Source: Verrucomicrobiales bacterium | GTDB lineage: Bacteria > Verrucomicrobiota > Verrucomicrobiia > Verrucomicrobiales > DEV007 | Assembly: GCA_030730365.1 (NCBI GenBank) | Contig: JANQVJ010000007.1 | Location: 1-32,792 of the forward strand | Direction: 5' to 3' | DNA: 32,792 bases | Part shown: positions 1 to 8,201 of the stretch, piece by piece | How the letters are laid out: every line of letters starts with the position of its first letter | Position numbering within the stretch: the first letter of the stretch is position 1 | The notes under the pieces: model-generated | Seen by the model: only the letters and a program-made list of their open reading frames with translations | What the model was told of the DNA's origin: nothing | The model's database searches: none | Translations under genes and position numbers: made by a program

Positions 1-2
1 AA

Positions 3-134
3 GACTATCGGTGGTGCGGGTATGCCTCGGCCGTGGGCGGGAACCGCTGGGCGAGAATTGGCTTAGGTCGAATTCTCCGGCACTCACCTTTGGTCAGCGG
101 AGAGGATTTCGAAGAGGATTGGAAAGCGACGTAA
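3..134 (+). pseudogene. 3' end of a RAYT / IS200-like transposase, partial and probably truncated
   Basis: An open frame enters from the left edge and stops at TAA 132-134. The translation begins DYRWCGYASAVGGNRWARIG, which resembles the C-terminal part of REP-associated tyrosine transposases (Y1_Tnp, IS200/IS605-like), where a YRWCGYxxAVGG segment follows the catalytic domain. Proteins of this group usually continue well past this segment. Here the frame stops soon after a DFEEDWKAT tail, so I infer a truncated or decaying copy. The catalytic HUH and Tyr residues would lie outside the window. RAYTs mobilise REP palindromes, and REP-like elements occur elsewhere in the window. The call rests on the motif alone. 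Confidence 0.5.
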
Positions 135-238
135 TTCGTGCTTGAACCTTCCCGCAATCAGGGCGTTTCTCTGCGCGGTTTCCGTATCTGACTCTGTCAG
201 GTCGATGACAATACCCTTTTAGATCCGCCGCCACCACG
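135..238. other. intergenic leader upstream of pyrF
   Basis: A short gap between the transposase remnant and pyrF. I see no convincing promoter pair, terminator or Shine-Dalgarno sequence. The bases just before the pyrF ATG are C-rich (cgccgccaccacg). Confidence 0.4.
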
Positions 239-1021
239 ATGACTTACGCCGAAATCCTGCAGAAGAGAATAGAGAAGAGCGGGAGTTCCCTCTGCGTCGG
301 GATCGATCCCCGTCTCGATCTTCACGATTCGCCCGCGGCGATCCGGGCGTTTTGTGAAAAAGTGATAGACGAGACGGCGGAGTTTGCCGCCGCTTTTAAG
401 CCGAACATCGCCTACTTCGAAGCGCTCGGGGTGACAGGATATGAGATGATTGAGGCGCTCATCGGCCGCATGAAGAGCACCGGGGTCCCTGTCATCCTCG
501 ATGCCAAACGCGGCGACATCGGGACGACGCAGGAGCATTACGCGAAAGGCTACTTCGAAAACTGGGAGGTCGATGCCGTCACACTCAGTCCCTACATGGG
601 CTTTGACTCGGTTGAGCCGTTCCTCCAATATCCGGGAAAAGGCGTCTACCTCCTCGGGGTGACGTCGAATGCCGGCGCGGCAGATCTCGAGATGCACGAA
701 CTCGCCAGTGGTCGCCGAGTTTTTGAGCTCGTCGGCGACATGGCTGGTCGGGCCGCGTCGACGGTGTCGGGGGAGGGGAGCATCGGCCTCGTCCTCGGTC
801 TCACGAATGTCTCGGCCGACGTCCTTGCCCGCATGCCCGACGTGCCGCTCCTCATCCCCGGGCTTGGTGCTCAGGGAGGTGATCTCGAGACCCTTCGCGG
901 GGCGGGGCGGACCGCGCCCTCGGTGATCAATGTCTCACGCGGCATCCTCTACGCCGATGAACACCTTTCTTTTTCCGAAAAAGCCAAAGAATATGCGAAC
1001 CAAATTGCCAGCCTCTCCTGA
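239..1021 (+). CDS. pyrF: orotidine 5'-phosphate decarboxylase
   Basis: Decarboxylates orotidine monophosphate to UMP, the last step of de novo pyrimidine synthesis, in the cytoplasm. The 260-residue protein has the N-terminal CVGIDPR strand, the FKPNIAYFEALG segment, and the signature DAKRGDIG at about 88-95 with the catalytic Asp-Lys-x-x-Asp set. The phosphate-binding end is PGLGAQGGD followed by NVSRGI near 231-236. Length and motifs fit the longer OMP decarboxylase subfamily 2. The start at 239 is the only in-frame ATG that gives the expected N-terminus, and no Shine-Dalgarno is visible. The 3' end overlaps the preferred pyrE start by 29 bases, so the two pyrimidine genes are very likely co-translated. 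Confidence 0.95.
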   Translation: MTYAEILQKRIEKSGSSLCVGIDPRLDLHDSPAAIRAFCEKVIDETAEFAAAFKPNIAYFEALGVTGYEMIEALIGRMKSTGVPVILDAKRGDIGTTQEHYAKGYFENWEVDAVTLSPYMGFDSVEPFLQYPGKGVYLLGVTSNAGAADLEMHELASGRRVFELVGDMAGRAASTVSGEGSIGLVLGLTNVSADVLARMPDVPLLIPGLGAQGGDLETLRGAGRTAPSVINVSRGILYADEHLSFSEKAKEYANQIASLS

Positions 1022-1595
1022 AGAAACGATCGAGCTGCTCAAAGACTACGGAGCGGTCGAGCAAGGCCACTTTATCCTCGCGAGCGGGAAACACTCTGCC
1101 TACTACGTGAAAAAGGGCAAGCTCGTGCAGCACCCGTGGGAGTTGCAGGAGATGATAGCCCAGCGCGTCGAAGAGATGCAGTCACTCGGCCGCATCGATG
1201 TCGTTCTCAGCCCGGCGATGGGCGGGGTCCCGGTGGGGCAGCAGGTCGGACTAGCCCTCCATGCCCGCACCATCTACGCCGAGCGCAATCCGGCGACAAA
1301 TCAGCTCGAACTGAAGCGCGGTTTTGAAATCAACCGGGGCGAGCGGCTTCTCCTCGTTGAGGATGTCATCACGACAGGCGGTACCCTCCTCGAACTGACC
1401 GATTTCATCGAATCACAGGGGGGGGAGGTAGCGGGCGTCTTTGTCGTCGTGAATCGTTCCGGCAAGACCACGGTGGGCGCCTACCCTGTCGTCTCCTGCA
1501 TGGAGATCCAGTTCCCCGTTTACGACCCCGGTGAGGTTCCGCCTGAGCTCAGTGCGATCCCGGCGGTGCGCCCCGGCACAAAAAAGGTGGAATAG
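993..1595 (+). CDS. pyrE: orotate phosphoribosyltransferase
   Basis: Transfers phosphoribose from PRPP to orotate, giving OMP, the substrate of the upstream pyrF product. The protein has about 200 residues with the type I PRTase PRPP-binding motif LLVEDVITTGGT at about 120-131, an SGKHSAYYVK substrate segment near 31-40, and the SPAMGGVPVGQQVG loop near 73-86. The frame stays open upstream to 930, but I prefer ATG 993 because it leaves the normal short N-terminus before the first helix (SPEETIELLKDYGAV). ATG 957 is the alternative. It overlaps pyrF in another frame. The product may form a complex with PyrF or simply share expression with it. Confidence 0.93.
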   Translation: MRTKLPASPEETIELLKDYGAVEQGHFILASGKHSAYYVKKGKLVQHPWELQEMIAQRVEEMQSLGRIDVVLSPAMGGVPVGQQVGLALHARTIYAERNPATNQLELKRGFEINRGERLLLVEDVITTGGTLLELTDFIESQGGEVAGVFVVVNRSGKTTVGAYPVVSCMEIQFPVYDPGEVPPELSAIPAVRPGTKKVE

Positions 1596-1605
1596 CGGGT
1601 TTTTC

Positions 1606-1641
1606 CGGGAATCTGGCTCCCGTTGAAGTTTATTTATTTTT
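1606..1641 (+). terminator. possible weak terminator after pyrFE
   Basis: A five-base-pair stem CGGGA/TCCCG with a 7-nt loop (1606-1622) is followed by a T-rich run to 1641. The stem is short, so this is only a weak candidate. Its place between the pyrimidine genes and the exbB cluster fits. Confidence 0.35.
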
Positions 1642-1644
1642 CCC

Positions 1645-1673
1645 TTTACACTTTTCGCGAAATCCGACATTAG
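1645..1673 (+). promoter_or_regulatory. candidate promoter for the exbB cluster
   Basis: TTTACA at 1645-1650 is separated by 17 nt from CATTAG at 1668-1673. The -35-like box is good and the -10-like box matches only partly. It lies about 40 nt upstream of the ExbB-like start. Confidence 0.3.
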
Positions 1674-1711
1674 ATGCCCTGTAAACTCACCAAAGCTAAT
1701 TAAACCTACCG

Positions 1712-2527
1712 ATGTCCTTAAAAATGTCCTTCCTTCAGCCCAAGCGCCAGTTCCTTGCTCTCGGCGGTGTCGTGCTCTTATCTCTGATCGTTCCCGAGGT
1801 TTGGTCTCAGGATGCTCCCGCCGCGGGTGGCGAAGAAGCGATAGCCCCGACCACCTTGATGGACATGATTCTCGGTGGCGGCGTTTTTATGCTTCCGATC
1901 GGCATTCTATCGATCTGGATGATCACCCTGGCGGTGTTCATGAGCCTGCAACTCTCCAAGAAAAAATACATCCCGGTCGGTCTTCGGGACGAGGTCCTCG
2001 GCTTCATGTCCGATGTTCGGGTACGCAGCTCGATTGATGCGGCGGCGCAGGATTCCTCCTACCTTGGGCGTATGATCGTGAGTGCCTACCCCATGGTCGA
2101 TGCGACCGATCCTGAGACTCTTGGCCGCGCGAAAGTGGAAGACGCCATTGCTGATTTCACCACCCGTGAAAACCTCGGCACGATGGTATTCGTCGGTTAT
2201 TTCGCCGTTATTGCCCAGGGCGCGACGATGCTCGGTCTGTTCGGAACAGTTTCAGGGATGGTGCTCGCGTTCGATTCGATGGGTCTCAGCGGTGGTTCCG
2301 ATCCGGGTGCACTTGCGAAGAACATCTCGATCGCGCTGATCACGACCGCGGGCGGTCTTGTCGTGGCGATTCCCAGTATTTTCCTGTTCTACTTTTTCAA
2401 GAACCGCTTCAACCGGATGGTCAGCGATGCCCAGCAGGTTGTGATTCAGGGGCTCGAGGCGGCAGTGGCGACAGTCAATGCCGATCAGATGCTCGCCCGC
2501 GTTCCCGAGGGGATTGCCGAGACCTGA
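1712..2527 (+). CDS. MotA/TolQ/ExbB proton channel family protein
   Basis: Inner-membrane proton channel subunit that would use the proton motive force to drive an envelope partner together with the two ExbD-like proteins that follow. The 271 residues begin with an export-type hydrophobic stretch ending near ...WSQ. TM1 is at about 52-75 (VFMLPIGILSIWMITLAVFM), a cytoplasmic region follows, TM2 carries the family signature GLFGTVSGMVLAF at about 174-190, and TM3 includes ITTAGGLVVAIPSIFLFYFF. The N-terminal signal-like extension is common in PVC ExbB proteins. ATG 1724 (residue 5) is a possible alternative start. No TonB, TolA or receptor gene is adjacent. Without a partner the exact subfamily (ExbB, TolQ or other) cannot be fixed. 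Confidence 0.9.
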   Translation: MSLKMSFLQPKRQFLALGGVVLLSLIVPEVWSQDAPAAGGEEAIAPTTLMDMILGGGVFMLPIGILSIWMITLAVFMSLQLSKKKYIPVGLRDEVLGFMSDVRVRSSIDAAAQDSSYLGRMIVSAYPMVDATDPETLGRAKVEDAIADFTTRENLGTMVFVGYFAVIAQGATMLGLFGTVSGMVLAFDSMGLSGGSDPGALAKNISIALITTAGGLVVAIPSIFLFYFFKNRFNRMVSDAQQVVIQGLEAAVATVNADQMLARVPEGIAET

Positions 2528-2582
2528 TATTCCGGCCGGAGCCGACAATTTTTTACTCTCGCACTGACACAGATCCAGTCAC

Positions 2583-3032
2583 ATGGCCTCTAAAAAACTC
2601 AGAAGCGCCGGGGTCGGCATGAGCGATGATCTTGAGATGGACATGTCGCCGATGATCGACCTGACCTTCCTGCTCCTGATTTTCTTCATGGTCGCCTCGC
2701 ACATTATCACGGTGCAGATTGACCGTCGGGTGAACCCGCCGACCGCGAAGAACTCTCAGGTGGCGCAAGACGCCTCGGGCCGGGTCGTCGTCAACATCCT
2801 CGCCGATGGTACGATCTGGGCTCAGGATAAGGTCGAACTCACCAGCACAGAGTCGATCACCGCCTACGTCGATGAAGCTCGCGTGAGGTTCGAAGAGTCT
2901 GGAGTTCAGACCCGTCTTAATCTTCGTGCGGACGAGGATGTGGACACTCGCATCATCAAGCGAGTGGTGCAGGCCGCCGCCGAGGCGGGGGTCGTCGAAG
3001 TGATCTTTGGCAGCTACGCTGTCGACAAATAA
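2583..3032 (+). CDS. ExbD/TolR family protein, first copy
   Basis: Single-pass inner-membrane partner of the ExbB-like channel, with a periplasmic C-terminal domain. In the 149 residues the signature DMSPMIDLTFLLLIFFMVAS sits at about 20-39, with the proton-relay Asp of the MIDL segment just before or inside the TM helix. About 110 periplasmic residues follow, with the usual beta-alpha pattern (VVVNILADGTIWAQD, then TRLNLRADEDV and KRVVQAAAEAGV). It starts 55 nt after the channel gene. No strong Shine-Dalgarno is seen. It is paired with a second, different ExbD-like gene, as is frequent where the stator uses two ExbD types. Confidence 0.9.
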   Translation: MASKKLRSAGVGMSDDLEMDMSPMIDLTFLLLIFFMVASHIITVQIDRRVNPPTAKNSQVAQDASGRVVVNILADGTIWAQDKVELTSTESITAYVDEARVRFEESGVQTRLNLRADEDVDTRIIKRVVQAAAEAGVVEVIFGSYAVDK

Positions 3033-3054
3033 TCCTTTCCCTCTTTCACCCCCC

Positions 3055-3510
3055 ATGGCACGCAGAAAAAACGCTACTGATCCGGATCCGGTTCTGGACA
3101 TGTCTCCGATGATTGACGTGAGTTTTCTATTGCTCATCTATTTCCTTGTTACCTCCACGCTTGAACCGACCGAAGCTGATCTAGCAATGACAATGCCCTC
3201 GACTCAATCGAGCTCGTCATCTCCTCAGGTTGAGATCGATCAGATGAAGGTCGAGGTCAATAGCGCTGGTCATATCGTCCTCAATGGCGAAGTCCTCGAC
3301 ACCGACGCCGAGACACGCGAGGTCCCGCTGTTACTCGATCGCCTCAAGACCTATGCTGAGAGCGCTAAGCTCACCGAGTCCAAGCCCATGGTTATTATCG
3401 CGGCGGACGATGCGGCTAAAAGTCAGCGCTTCATCGATGTGCTGAACGCGCTGGCCGATCAGAGTGTCAATATCCGAAACGTAACCATCACCGGCTTCAA
3501 AGAGGAGTGA
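3055..3510 (+). CDS. ExbD/TolR family protein, second copy
   Basis: Second ExbD/TolR-like stator component, 151 residues. DMSPMIDVSFLLLIYFLVTS lies at about 15-34 with the conserved Asp, followed by a periplasmic domain containing a Gln/Ser-rich linker (TQSSSSSPQVEID) that the first copy lacks. I chose ATG 3055 because it gives the short charged cytoplasmic tail MARRKNATDPDP before the TM helix. The frame is open further upstream to 3007, which would overlap the first ExbD. The two copies match mainly in the TM signature, so this is an old duplication or a recruited paralogue. Confidence 0.9.
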   Translation: MARRKNATDPDPVLDMSPMIDVSFLLLIYFLVTSTLEPTEADLAMTMPSTQSSSSSPQVEIDQMKVEVNSAGHIVLNGEVLDTDAETREVPLLLDRLKTYAESAKLTESKPMVIIAADDAAKSQRFIDVLNALADQSVNIRNVTITGFKEE

Positions 3511-3618
3511 TCTCTCTCCCGGGATGGCGGAGCAGGTGAGCAATGAATGAGAAGGGAAGAGACCCGTTCCCCCCCCTTTTTTCTCTCTGCGCTCGCGCGA
3601 AAGCGAATTCTTTGGCAT

Positions 3619-3655
3619 CCTCACCAAAAAAAGCGTGAGGTCCGTTTTACTTTTT
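3619..3655 (+). terminator. possible terminator or attenuator between exbD2 and the TPR gene
   Basis: CCTCAC/GTGAGG arms (3619-3624, 3635-3640) enclose an A-rich 10-nt loop and are followed by a T-rich tract (tccgttttacttttt). The 205-nt gap here suggests that the TPR gene may have its own promoter or partial read-through. Confidence 0.35.
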
Positions 3656-3715
3656 GGTATATCTGAGGCAGATGGCTGACACGAGGCGTCCGCTGCCCTA
3701 TCCCCCTTTTTTCAG

Positions 3716-6700
3716 ATGAAAACTGATCCTTCTCAAAATCCCCTGCTTACGATCCGCGTGATCGGCCTTTTTCTCGCCCTCGGCTCGATTAATCCGATCC
3801 TGGCTCAGGATGAAGAGGACGCCAGTGTCGAGGGGCTCTACCGCAAAGCGGTCGAGCAGAACATGTCCGGTCAGTCCGAAGAGGCGTCGAAAACCTTCGA
3901 GCGTCTCTTTGATCTTTCGGGCGGACTCGAGACTCTCTTCGAAGATTACGGCGCCCAGGCCGGCGGTATCATCTTCGATTATGGCATGACCCTGCTGCCG
4001 CAGCAGCGATGGGAGGACGCCAAAAAGGCCTTCACCGATTGTCTTAATGCCGCCAAGACCGCCGTCGATGTCGAGTCACCGGTGAAGTCGACAAACCCGC
4101 GCGAGAATATCGCCCGTTTCCAACTTGGTTTCTGTGAGGCGCAATTGGGCAATCACGGCGAAGCGATTCGACTATACGACGAATATATCGCCGGGAATCC
4201 TCCGCAGGAGGAACTGGCGCAGGTCCGCAACAGCTTCAAGCTGCGCTATGGAGGTTCGCTAATGAAACTCGGTCGGGTCGACGAGGGGATCTCTGCCATT
4301 CAGGAGCTTTTTGATAATCGCGAGGCCTGGAAAGTCAGCCCCCAGTTTCTCATGCAGGGGGTTCTCGAACTCGGTCTCGCCTGGGTCGAGCAGGCCAACG
4401 GTGCCGGCACCGATGAGGCGGCGCTGGAAACGATTTCGGACCGAGGGCACGAGTTCCTCGATAAAAACGGGGCTCTCATTCACCTTGATCCGCTTGACCA
4501 GTTCCGTTTCGGTTTTGTTGATCGACTCCGCAAACTCGGGTTTGAATCGACTAAAGCCGGTCTCTACTCGCTCGCGCTCCGTTACTTTTCTTATGTCCCG
4601 ACGATCGAGGACGTCCGCAACGACCTGAATCTCAGCCTGGCCCGTCAGCCCGCCGGAGTGGGCATTCCCTCACAATTTCAAAACATTATCGACCAACTTA
4701 CCGAGCGCGAAAAGGCCGAGATCCATCCGGACGCTGAGACCCTGCGCCTAATCGCCAGCTCTTACGAGCGCATGGGCAACGTTCACGGTCCGCGAGCCAT
4801 CTACTGGCACCTCGCCGAGCAGTTTCCTGAGATCCCTGCAGGGGTTCGAGGCGAGATCCTGCATGAGGCTGCGCGCCTCTCCTCCATGCTTGGCGATTTC
4901 ACTGCCGCCCAGTATTTTGGTGAGAAATTTGCCTCGGAGATGCCAGATGATCATCCTCTCCGCAACAATGTCTCGACCTTTATGCTCCAATCGCTCTTCA
5001 CTTCGAGGGCTTTTGATGAAGTGATCAGCATCTCCGAGCGGGTCAGGGAGCGTTTCCCTGCCGGGGACCCGCAGCGAGAGTTGGCCGATTCGCTTTACCC
5101 TCTGGCGCTCTACTCGCTTCAGAAGCACGCCGAAGCCGAACCTATCTTTTCAGAGTATGTGAAATCCTACCCTCAGGGTGGCAATCGCGAGATCGTTCTT
5201 TTTCACCGCGCGAGCAATTCGCTCATTCTTCGGAAAATGCGCGACGCGGCCGAGCAGTATGAGGATTTCCTGAAGGAGTTCCCAACCTCCGAGCGCTTTC
5301 TTGACAACGTCCTCGCCGATCTTTCCATCGCCCGATTCAATCTGGAAGACTATCCCGCCGCGGTCGCCAATGTAGACAAGCTTTCCGCCGAGCGTCCGAG
5401 TTCGATCCAGATCGGCCGTACGCAGAATGTGAAGGGTGATGCCCTCGTTATCCAGTCGAGTAATCTCAGCAAAGAGCAGGAAGAGCAAAAGGTGACGATG
5501 CGCCAAGCTGGTCTCGATGCCTACCTCGCCGCAGTTAAGGGGGGGACGGCGGCCCTCGCCAGTGATCCCGATCGGGCAGATTTCCACAAGGAGACTATTG
5601 CTGAAGCGATTTGGAAAGCAGCCGACATCTATTTCGTGGATGGCAGCATTGAAAAGGGCCTCGAGCAGTATGATACCTTCTTCCCCGATTACGCGGGGAC
5701 GTTCTACGAGCCGCAGATCTCCGTTTTCTCGCTTGAGTATTTGGAGGGTGCCGGGCGAGGTGAGGAGGGACTCGTGCAGGTGGAAAAAATGATTCTTTTT
5801 CTCGGCGGCAAGCCGTCGGAAGAGCAGGATCTCACTCTGCTGCGCCAGGCGATCGGTTCGTATTCCGAAGCGTCGGTTCGTATCCGCGGAGTCGAGAAGA
5901 CTCTCGCAACGCTCGAAGCTTTCCCCGGGATGGATCCCGCCAATCAGGCGCTCCTGACGTGGTTGAAGATTCAGAAGGTTATCGTCTTGCAGGAATCCCG
6001 CAAAGGCATGGACAAAGAATCGCCCGAGTATGCCGCGATCGAGGCGCAGATCGGCGAGGTATTCGAGCAACTGCGGCTCTTCGAGAAGCGCAATCTCTCC
6101 GAGTTCGCGCTCCAGCAGATCGGTCTCTACTTCTCGGGGACGGATAACCCCTTCCTCGGGGTGCCTTACTTTGAGGAGTTGCTTGCCCGGACCAATCCCG
6201 AGGCGACTCCCTTTAAAGGGCCGGCTGAGATGGAGCTGGCCAAGATCGAAATGCGCGCCGCCGATCCGGCGAAAGTGCAATCGGCACGCGAGCGTTTCCG
6301 CCGCATTATTGCCGACGAGAGCGAGGATGCGAGGCCGCTTAAAGCCCCGGCTTATCTTAATCTCGCCGATCTGCACATGAAGGTGAAAGAGTGGAGAGAT
6401 GCCCTTGCCGCTCTTGATGCGATCAATAAGAATAAAAACTTCTTCAGTAAAGATCGTGACAAGCGTGCCGAGGCGCTCTTTAAAATGGGCGTCGTGTTTG
6501 ATGAACTTGGTGACCCGGCGGAGGCCAATCAGGCCTACCTCGGGGTGGTATCCACTTATGCCGGGTTATACGACTGGGTTACCCTTGCCTGGGAGCGGTA
6601 TATCCCCAACAGTCTTGCCGACTTTGAGAAGATGGAGCTGACCGACCCGATCACGATTGCCCTGAAGCGGCAGAAGCAACTCACCCTCTACAAGCTTTCT

Positions 6701-6868
6701 GTTAAATACATTTACCAATGGCAGAAGCTCGATGAGCAAAAGGATGCTCCCTCGGGTGCTTTGGCGAGACTCCGGCGGGGGATTGTCGAGATGAAAGATA
6801 GTCTCAAGATCACCCCCGTCGAAGAGCAGAAAATCCTTCAGGAACTGGGCATCGCCCCGACCAACTAA
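3716..6868 (+). CDS. large exported TPR-repeat protein
   Basis: A 1050-residue protein with an N-terminal signal peptide (hydrophobic IRVIGLFLALGSINPI, then LAQ at about 29-31) and helical TPR-type repeats over most of its length. TPR-like units include AVEQNMSGQSEEASKTFERLF, FQLGFCEAQLGNHGEAIRLYDEYI, YSLQKHAEAEPIFSEYVKSYP and FKMGVVFDELGDPAEANQAYLGVV (each excerpted). It has no catalytic domain that I recognise. It is likely a periplasmic or outer-membrane scaffold. Following ExbB-ExbD-ExbD on the same strand, it is a candidate load for the proton-driven stator, comparable in idea to the TPR protein CpoB of the Tol system, though far larger. That functional link is inference from position. 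Confidence 0.85.
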   Translation: MKTDPSQNPLLTIRVIGLFLALGSINPILAQDEEDASVEGLYRKAVEQNMSGQSEEASKTFERLFDLSGGLETLFEDYGAQAGGIIFDYGMTLLPQQRWEDAKKAFTDCLNAAKTAVDVESPVKSTNPRENIARFQLGFCEAQLGNHGEAIRLYDEYIAGNPPQEELAQVRNSFKLRYGGSLMKLGRVDEGISAIQELFDNREAWKVSPQFLMQGVLELGLAWVEQANGAGTDEAALETISDRGHEFLDKNGALIHLDPLDQFRFGFVDRLRKLGFESTKAGLYSLALRYFSYVPTIEDVRNDLNLSLARQPAGVGIPSQFQNIIDQLTEREKAEIHPDAETLRLIASSYERMGNVHGPRAIYWHLAEQFPEIPAGVRGEILHEAARLSSMLGDFTAAQYFGEKFASEMPDDHPLRNNVSTFMLQSLFTSRAFDEVISISERVRERFPAGDPQRELADSLYPLALYSLQKHAEAEPIFSEYVKSYPQGGNREIVLFHRASNSLILRKMRDAAEQYEDFLKEFPTSERFLDNVLADLSIARFNLEDYPAAVANVDKLSAERPSSIQIGRTQNVKGDALVIQSSNLSKEQEEQKVTMRQAGLDAYLAAVKGGTAALASDPDRADFHKETIAEAIWKAADIYFVDGSIEKGLEQYDTFFPDYAGTFYEPQISVFSLEYLEGAGRGEEGLVQVEKMILFLGGKPSEEQDLTLLRQAIGSYSEASVRIRGVEKTLATLEAFPGMDPANQALLTWLKIQKVIVLQESRKGMDKESPEYAAIEAQIGEVFEQLRLFEKRNLSEFALQQIGLYFSGTDNPFLGVPYFEELLARTNPEATPFKGPAEMELAKIEMRAADPAKVQSARERFRRIIADESEDARPLKAPAYLNLADLHMKVKEWRDALAALDAINKNKNFFSKDRDKRAEALFKMGVVFDELGDPAEANQAYLGVVSTYAGLYDWVTLAWERYIPNSLADFEKMELTDPITIALKRQKQLTLYKLSVKYIYQWQKLDEQKDAPSGALARLRRGIVEMKDSLKITPVEEQKILQELGIAPTN

Positions 6869-6897
6869 CCCACGCGATACCGAACCGAATCATCACG

Positions 6898-7989
6898 ATG
6901 AAAACGATCACATTGACGCTTTTTTCCGGGCTCGCGCTGCTCCCTGCTGCTCTGATCGGGCAGGTGCGTGAGACCCCTGTCACCCTTGGCCTTGTCGAAG
7001 GCGGCAACCCGCAGGGTTACATTCAGAATTCAAACAATCAGGGGATTCTCTTCGCCACCACTCAGGGCGGCCAGGGGCAACTGGTTCCCTTTGAGCGGAT
7101 TCGCGGTGAGGGTCTCGACAAGCTTATTCGCTACGAAGAGCGCAACGAAGTGTTAGGCACCCCGCGTGCGCTTTTTGCGGCGGGAAAGTATGACGAGGCG
7201 GCAACTGCATTCGGCAAAGTGGCACAGGACTACGCAATCCTCTATTCTGCTCCGCAGAATTTTGCGAGTGAGGCGCTTTTCTACCAGATGGAGAGCGTCA
7301 AGCGGGCCGGGAAATATAGCCTCCTCGCCAGCCTCGTGAAATTCCCGGCCTCCGCGACGATCGGGACTAAGCTGGTGGAGAGCTATAAGCGCCCTTTTGA
7401 GTTCATCAAACTATGGTCTCTCTTCGGGGCAAATGACATTGCCGGCCTCAAGGCGGCTCTCGAAGCTTATGAGGAGCCCGTCACGGGTCAGGCCAAGCTA
7501 CTGAAATCGCCGAACTTCAAGCAGCTTCCCTCGAAAGAAATTGCCCAGCTTTCCTTCCTCCGTGCCAAAGTCTATGAGTCCGAAGGGGCCAGGGACAAGG
7601 CGCTCGAAGACTACTACCGCACCTTCACCCTCGCAAACGGGAACGACATTCTTCTTTCGAAGCTCGCCATGGGCGCTGCCATGCTGATTCAAAAAGAGGA
7701 CCCTCTCCTCGCGTCCGGAAACGCCGCCGCGCTGACTCAGATGCAGAGTATTGCCTACGTCTTTAGCAAGCGCTTCGGGAAAGAAACCATGCCCGCCGAC
7801 TTCCAGGCTTATGCCGTGAAGCCCGCGGTGGCCAAACCTGCTCCGGCAGCCGAGGAAGCAAAGCCCGAAGGTGAAGCAAAGCCCGAAGGTGAAGCCAAGC
7901 CCGAAAGTGAAGCCAAGCCCGAAGGTGAAGCCAAGCCCGAAGGTGAAGCCAAGCCCGCCGAGGCCCCCGCGGAGCCAAAGGCCGAGTAG
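6898..7989 (+). CDS. exported protein with C-terminal EAKPEG repeats
   Basis: A 363-residue protein with a signal peptide (MKTITLTLFSGLALLPAALIGQ). The N-terminal part (VEGGNPQGYIQNSNNQGILF... to about residue 80) looks like the small beta domain seen at the start of many PVC secreted proteins. Alpha-helical, TPR-like segments follow (ALFAAGKYDEAATAFGKVAQDY; YESEGARDKALEDYYRTF). The C-terminus is a low-complexity Glu/Lys/Pro/Ala tail with five near-perfect EAKPEG units. It starts 29 nt after the TPR gene, so the two are probably co-transcribed. The tail may act as a flexible spacer or peptidoglycan-spanning segment. I do not recognise a named family. Confidence 0.8.
   Translation: MKTITLTLFSGLALLPAALIGQVRETPVTLGLVEGGNPQGYIQNSNNQGILFATTQGGQGQLVPFERIRGEGLDKLIRYEERNEVLGTPRALFAAGKYDEAATAFGKVAQDYAILYSAPQNFASEALFYQMESVKRAGKYSLLASLVKFPASATIGTKLVESYKRPFEFIKLWSLFGANDIAGLKAALEAYEEPVTGQAKLLKSPNFKQLPSKEIAQLSFLRAKVYESEGARDKALEDYYRTFTLANGNDILLSKLAMGAAMLIQKEDPLLASGNAAALTQMQSIAYVFSKRFGKETMPADFQAYAVKPAVAKPAPAAEEAKPEGEAKPEGEAKPESEAKPEGEAKPEGEAKPAEAPAEPKAE
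7855..7956 (+). repeat. 18-bp coding tandem repeat (EAKPEG)
   Basis: Five tandem 18-nt units and a partial sixth, starting gaagcaaagcccgaaggt. Unit 3 encodes EAKPES instead of EAKPEG. The first two units use gca for Ala and the later ones gcc, so the array has diverged slightly. Near-identical units favour slippage and length variation between strains. Confidence 0.95.
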
Positions 7990-8063
7990 TCGCGGGCCGG
8001 AGGGTGCCTGCCACCAAGCTTCGGAGCGCGGCGATTCCTCACCAATACGAACGCCGCTGGAAG

Positions 8064-8086
8064 GTAGGATGCGCTTCGAGCCCATG
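8064..8086 (+). repeat. REP-like element, GTAG head plus hairpin
   Basis: GTAG at 8064-8067 is followed by an imperfect palindrome whose inner arms are ATGcGCT and AGCcCAT around a TCG loop. This is the REP layout used by RAYT transposases: a conserved tetranucleotide next to a short stem-loop. It matches the element at 8202-8224 at 17 of 23 positions. Confidence 0.55.
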
Positions 8087-8201
8087 CACCAAGGTATGGT
8101 CCGGAGGACTCTTTAAGACGCAGTCGCTCTTTTGGTCCGCCTCCCTGATTCTCCCGGCGGGCGGGGTAGACCTGGCGATTTGGCGTCTTTCCCCCCGAAG
8201 A

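Noticed and set aside
5150..6376. Minus-strand open frame of 408 codons inside the TPR gene
   Set aside because: Antisense to a clear TPR-coding frame; composition is that of a shadow and no family is recognisable.
7855..7956. CRISPR-like array
   Set aside because: The 18-bp units are contiguous, without spacers, and translate to in-frame EAKPEG repeats.
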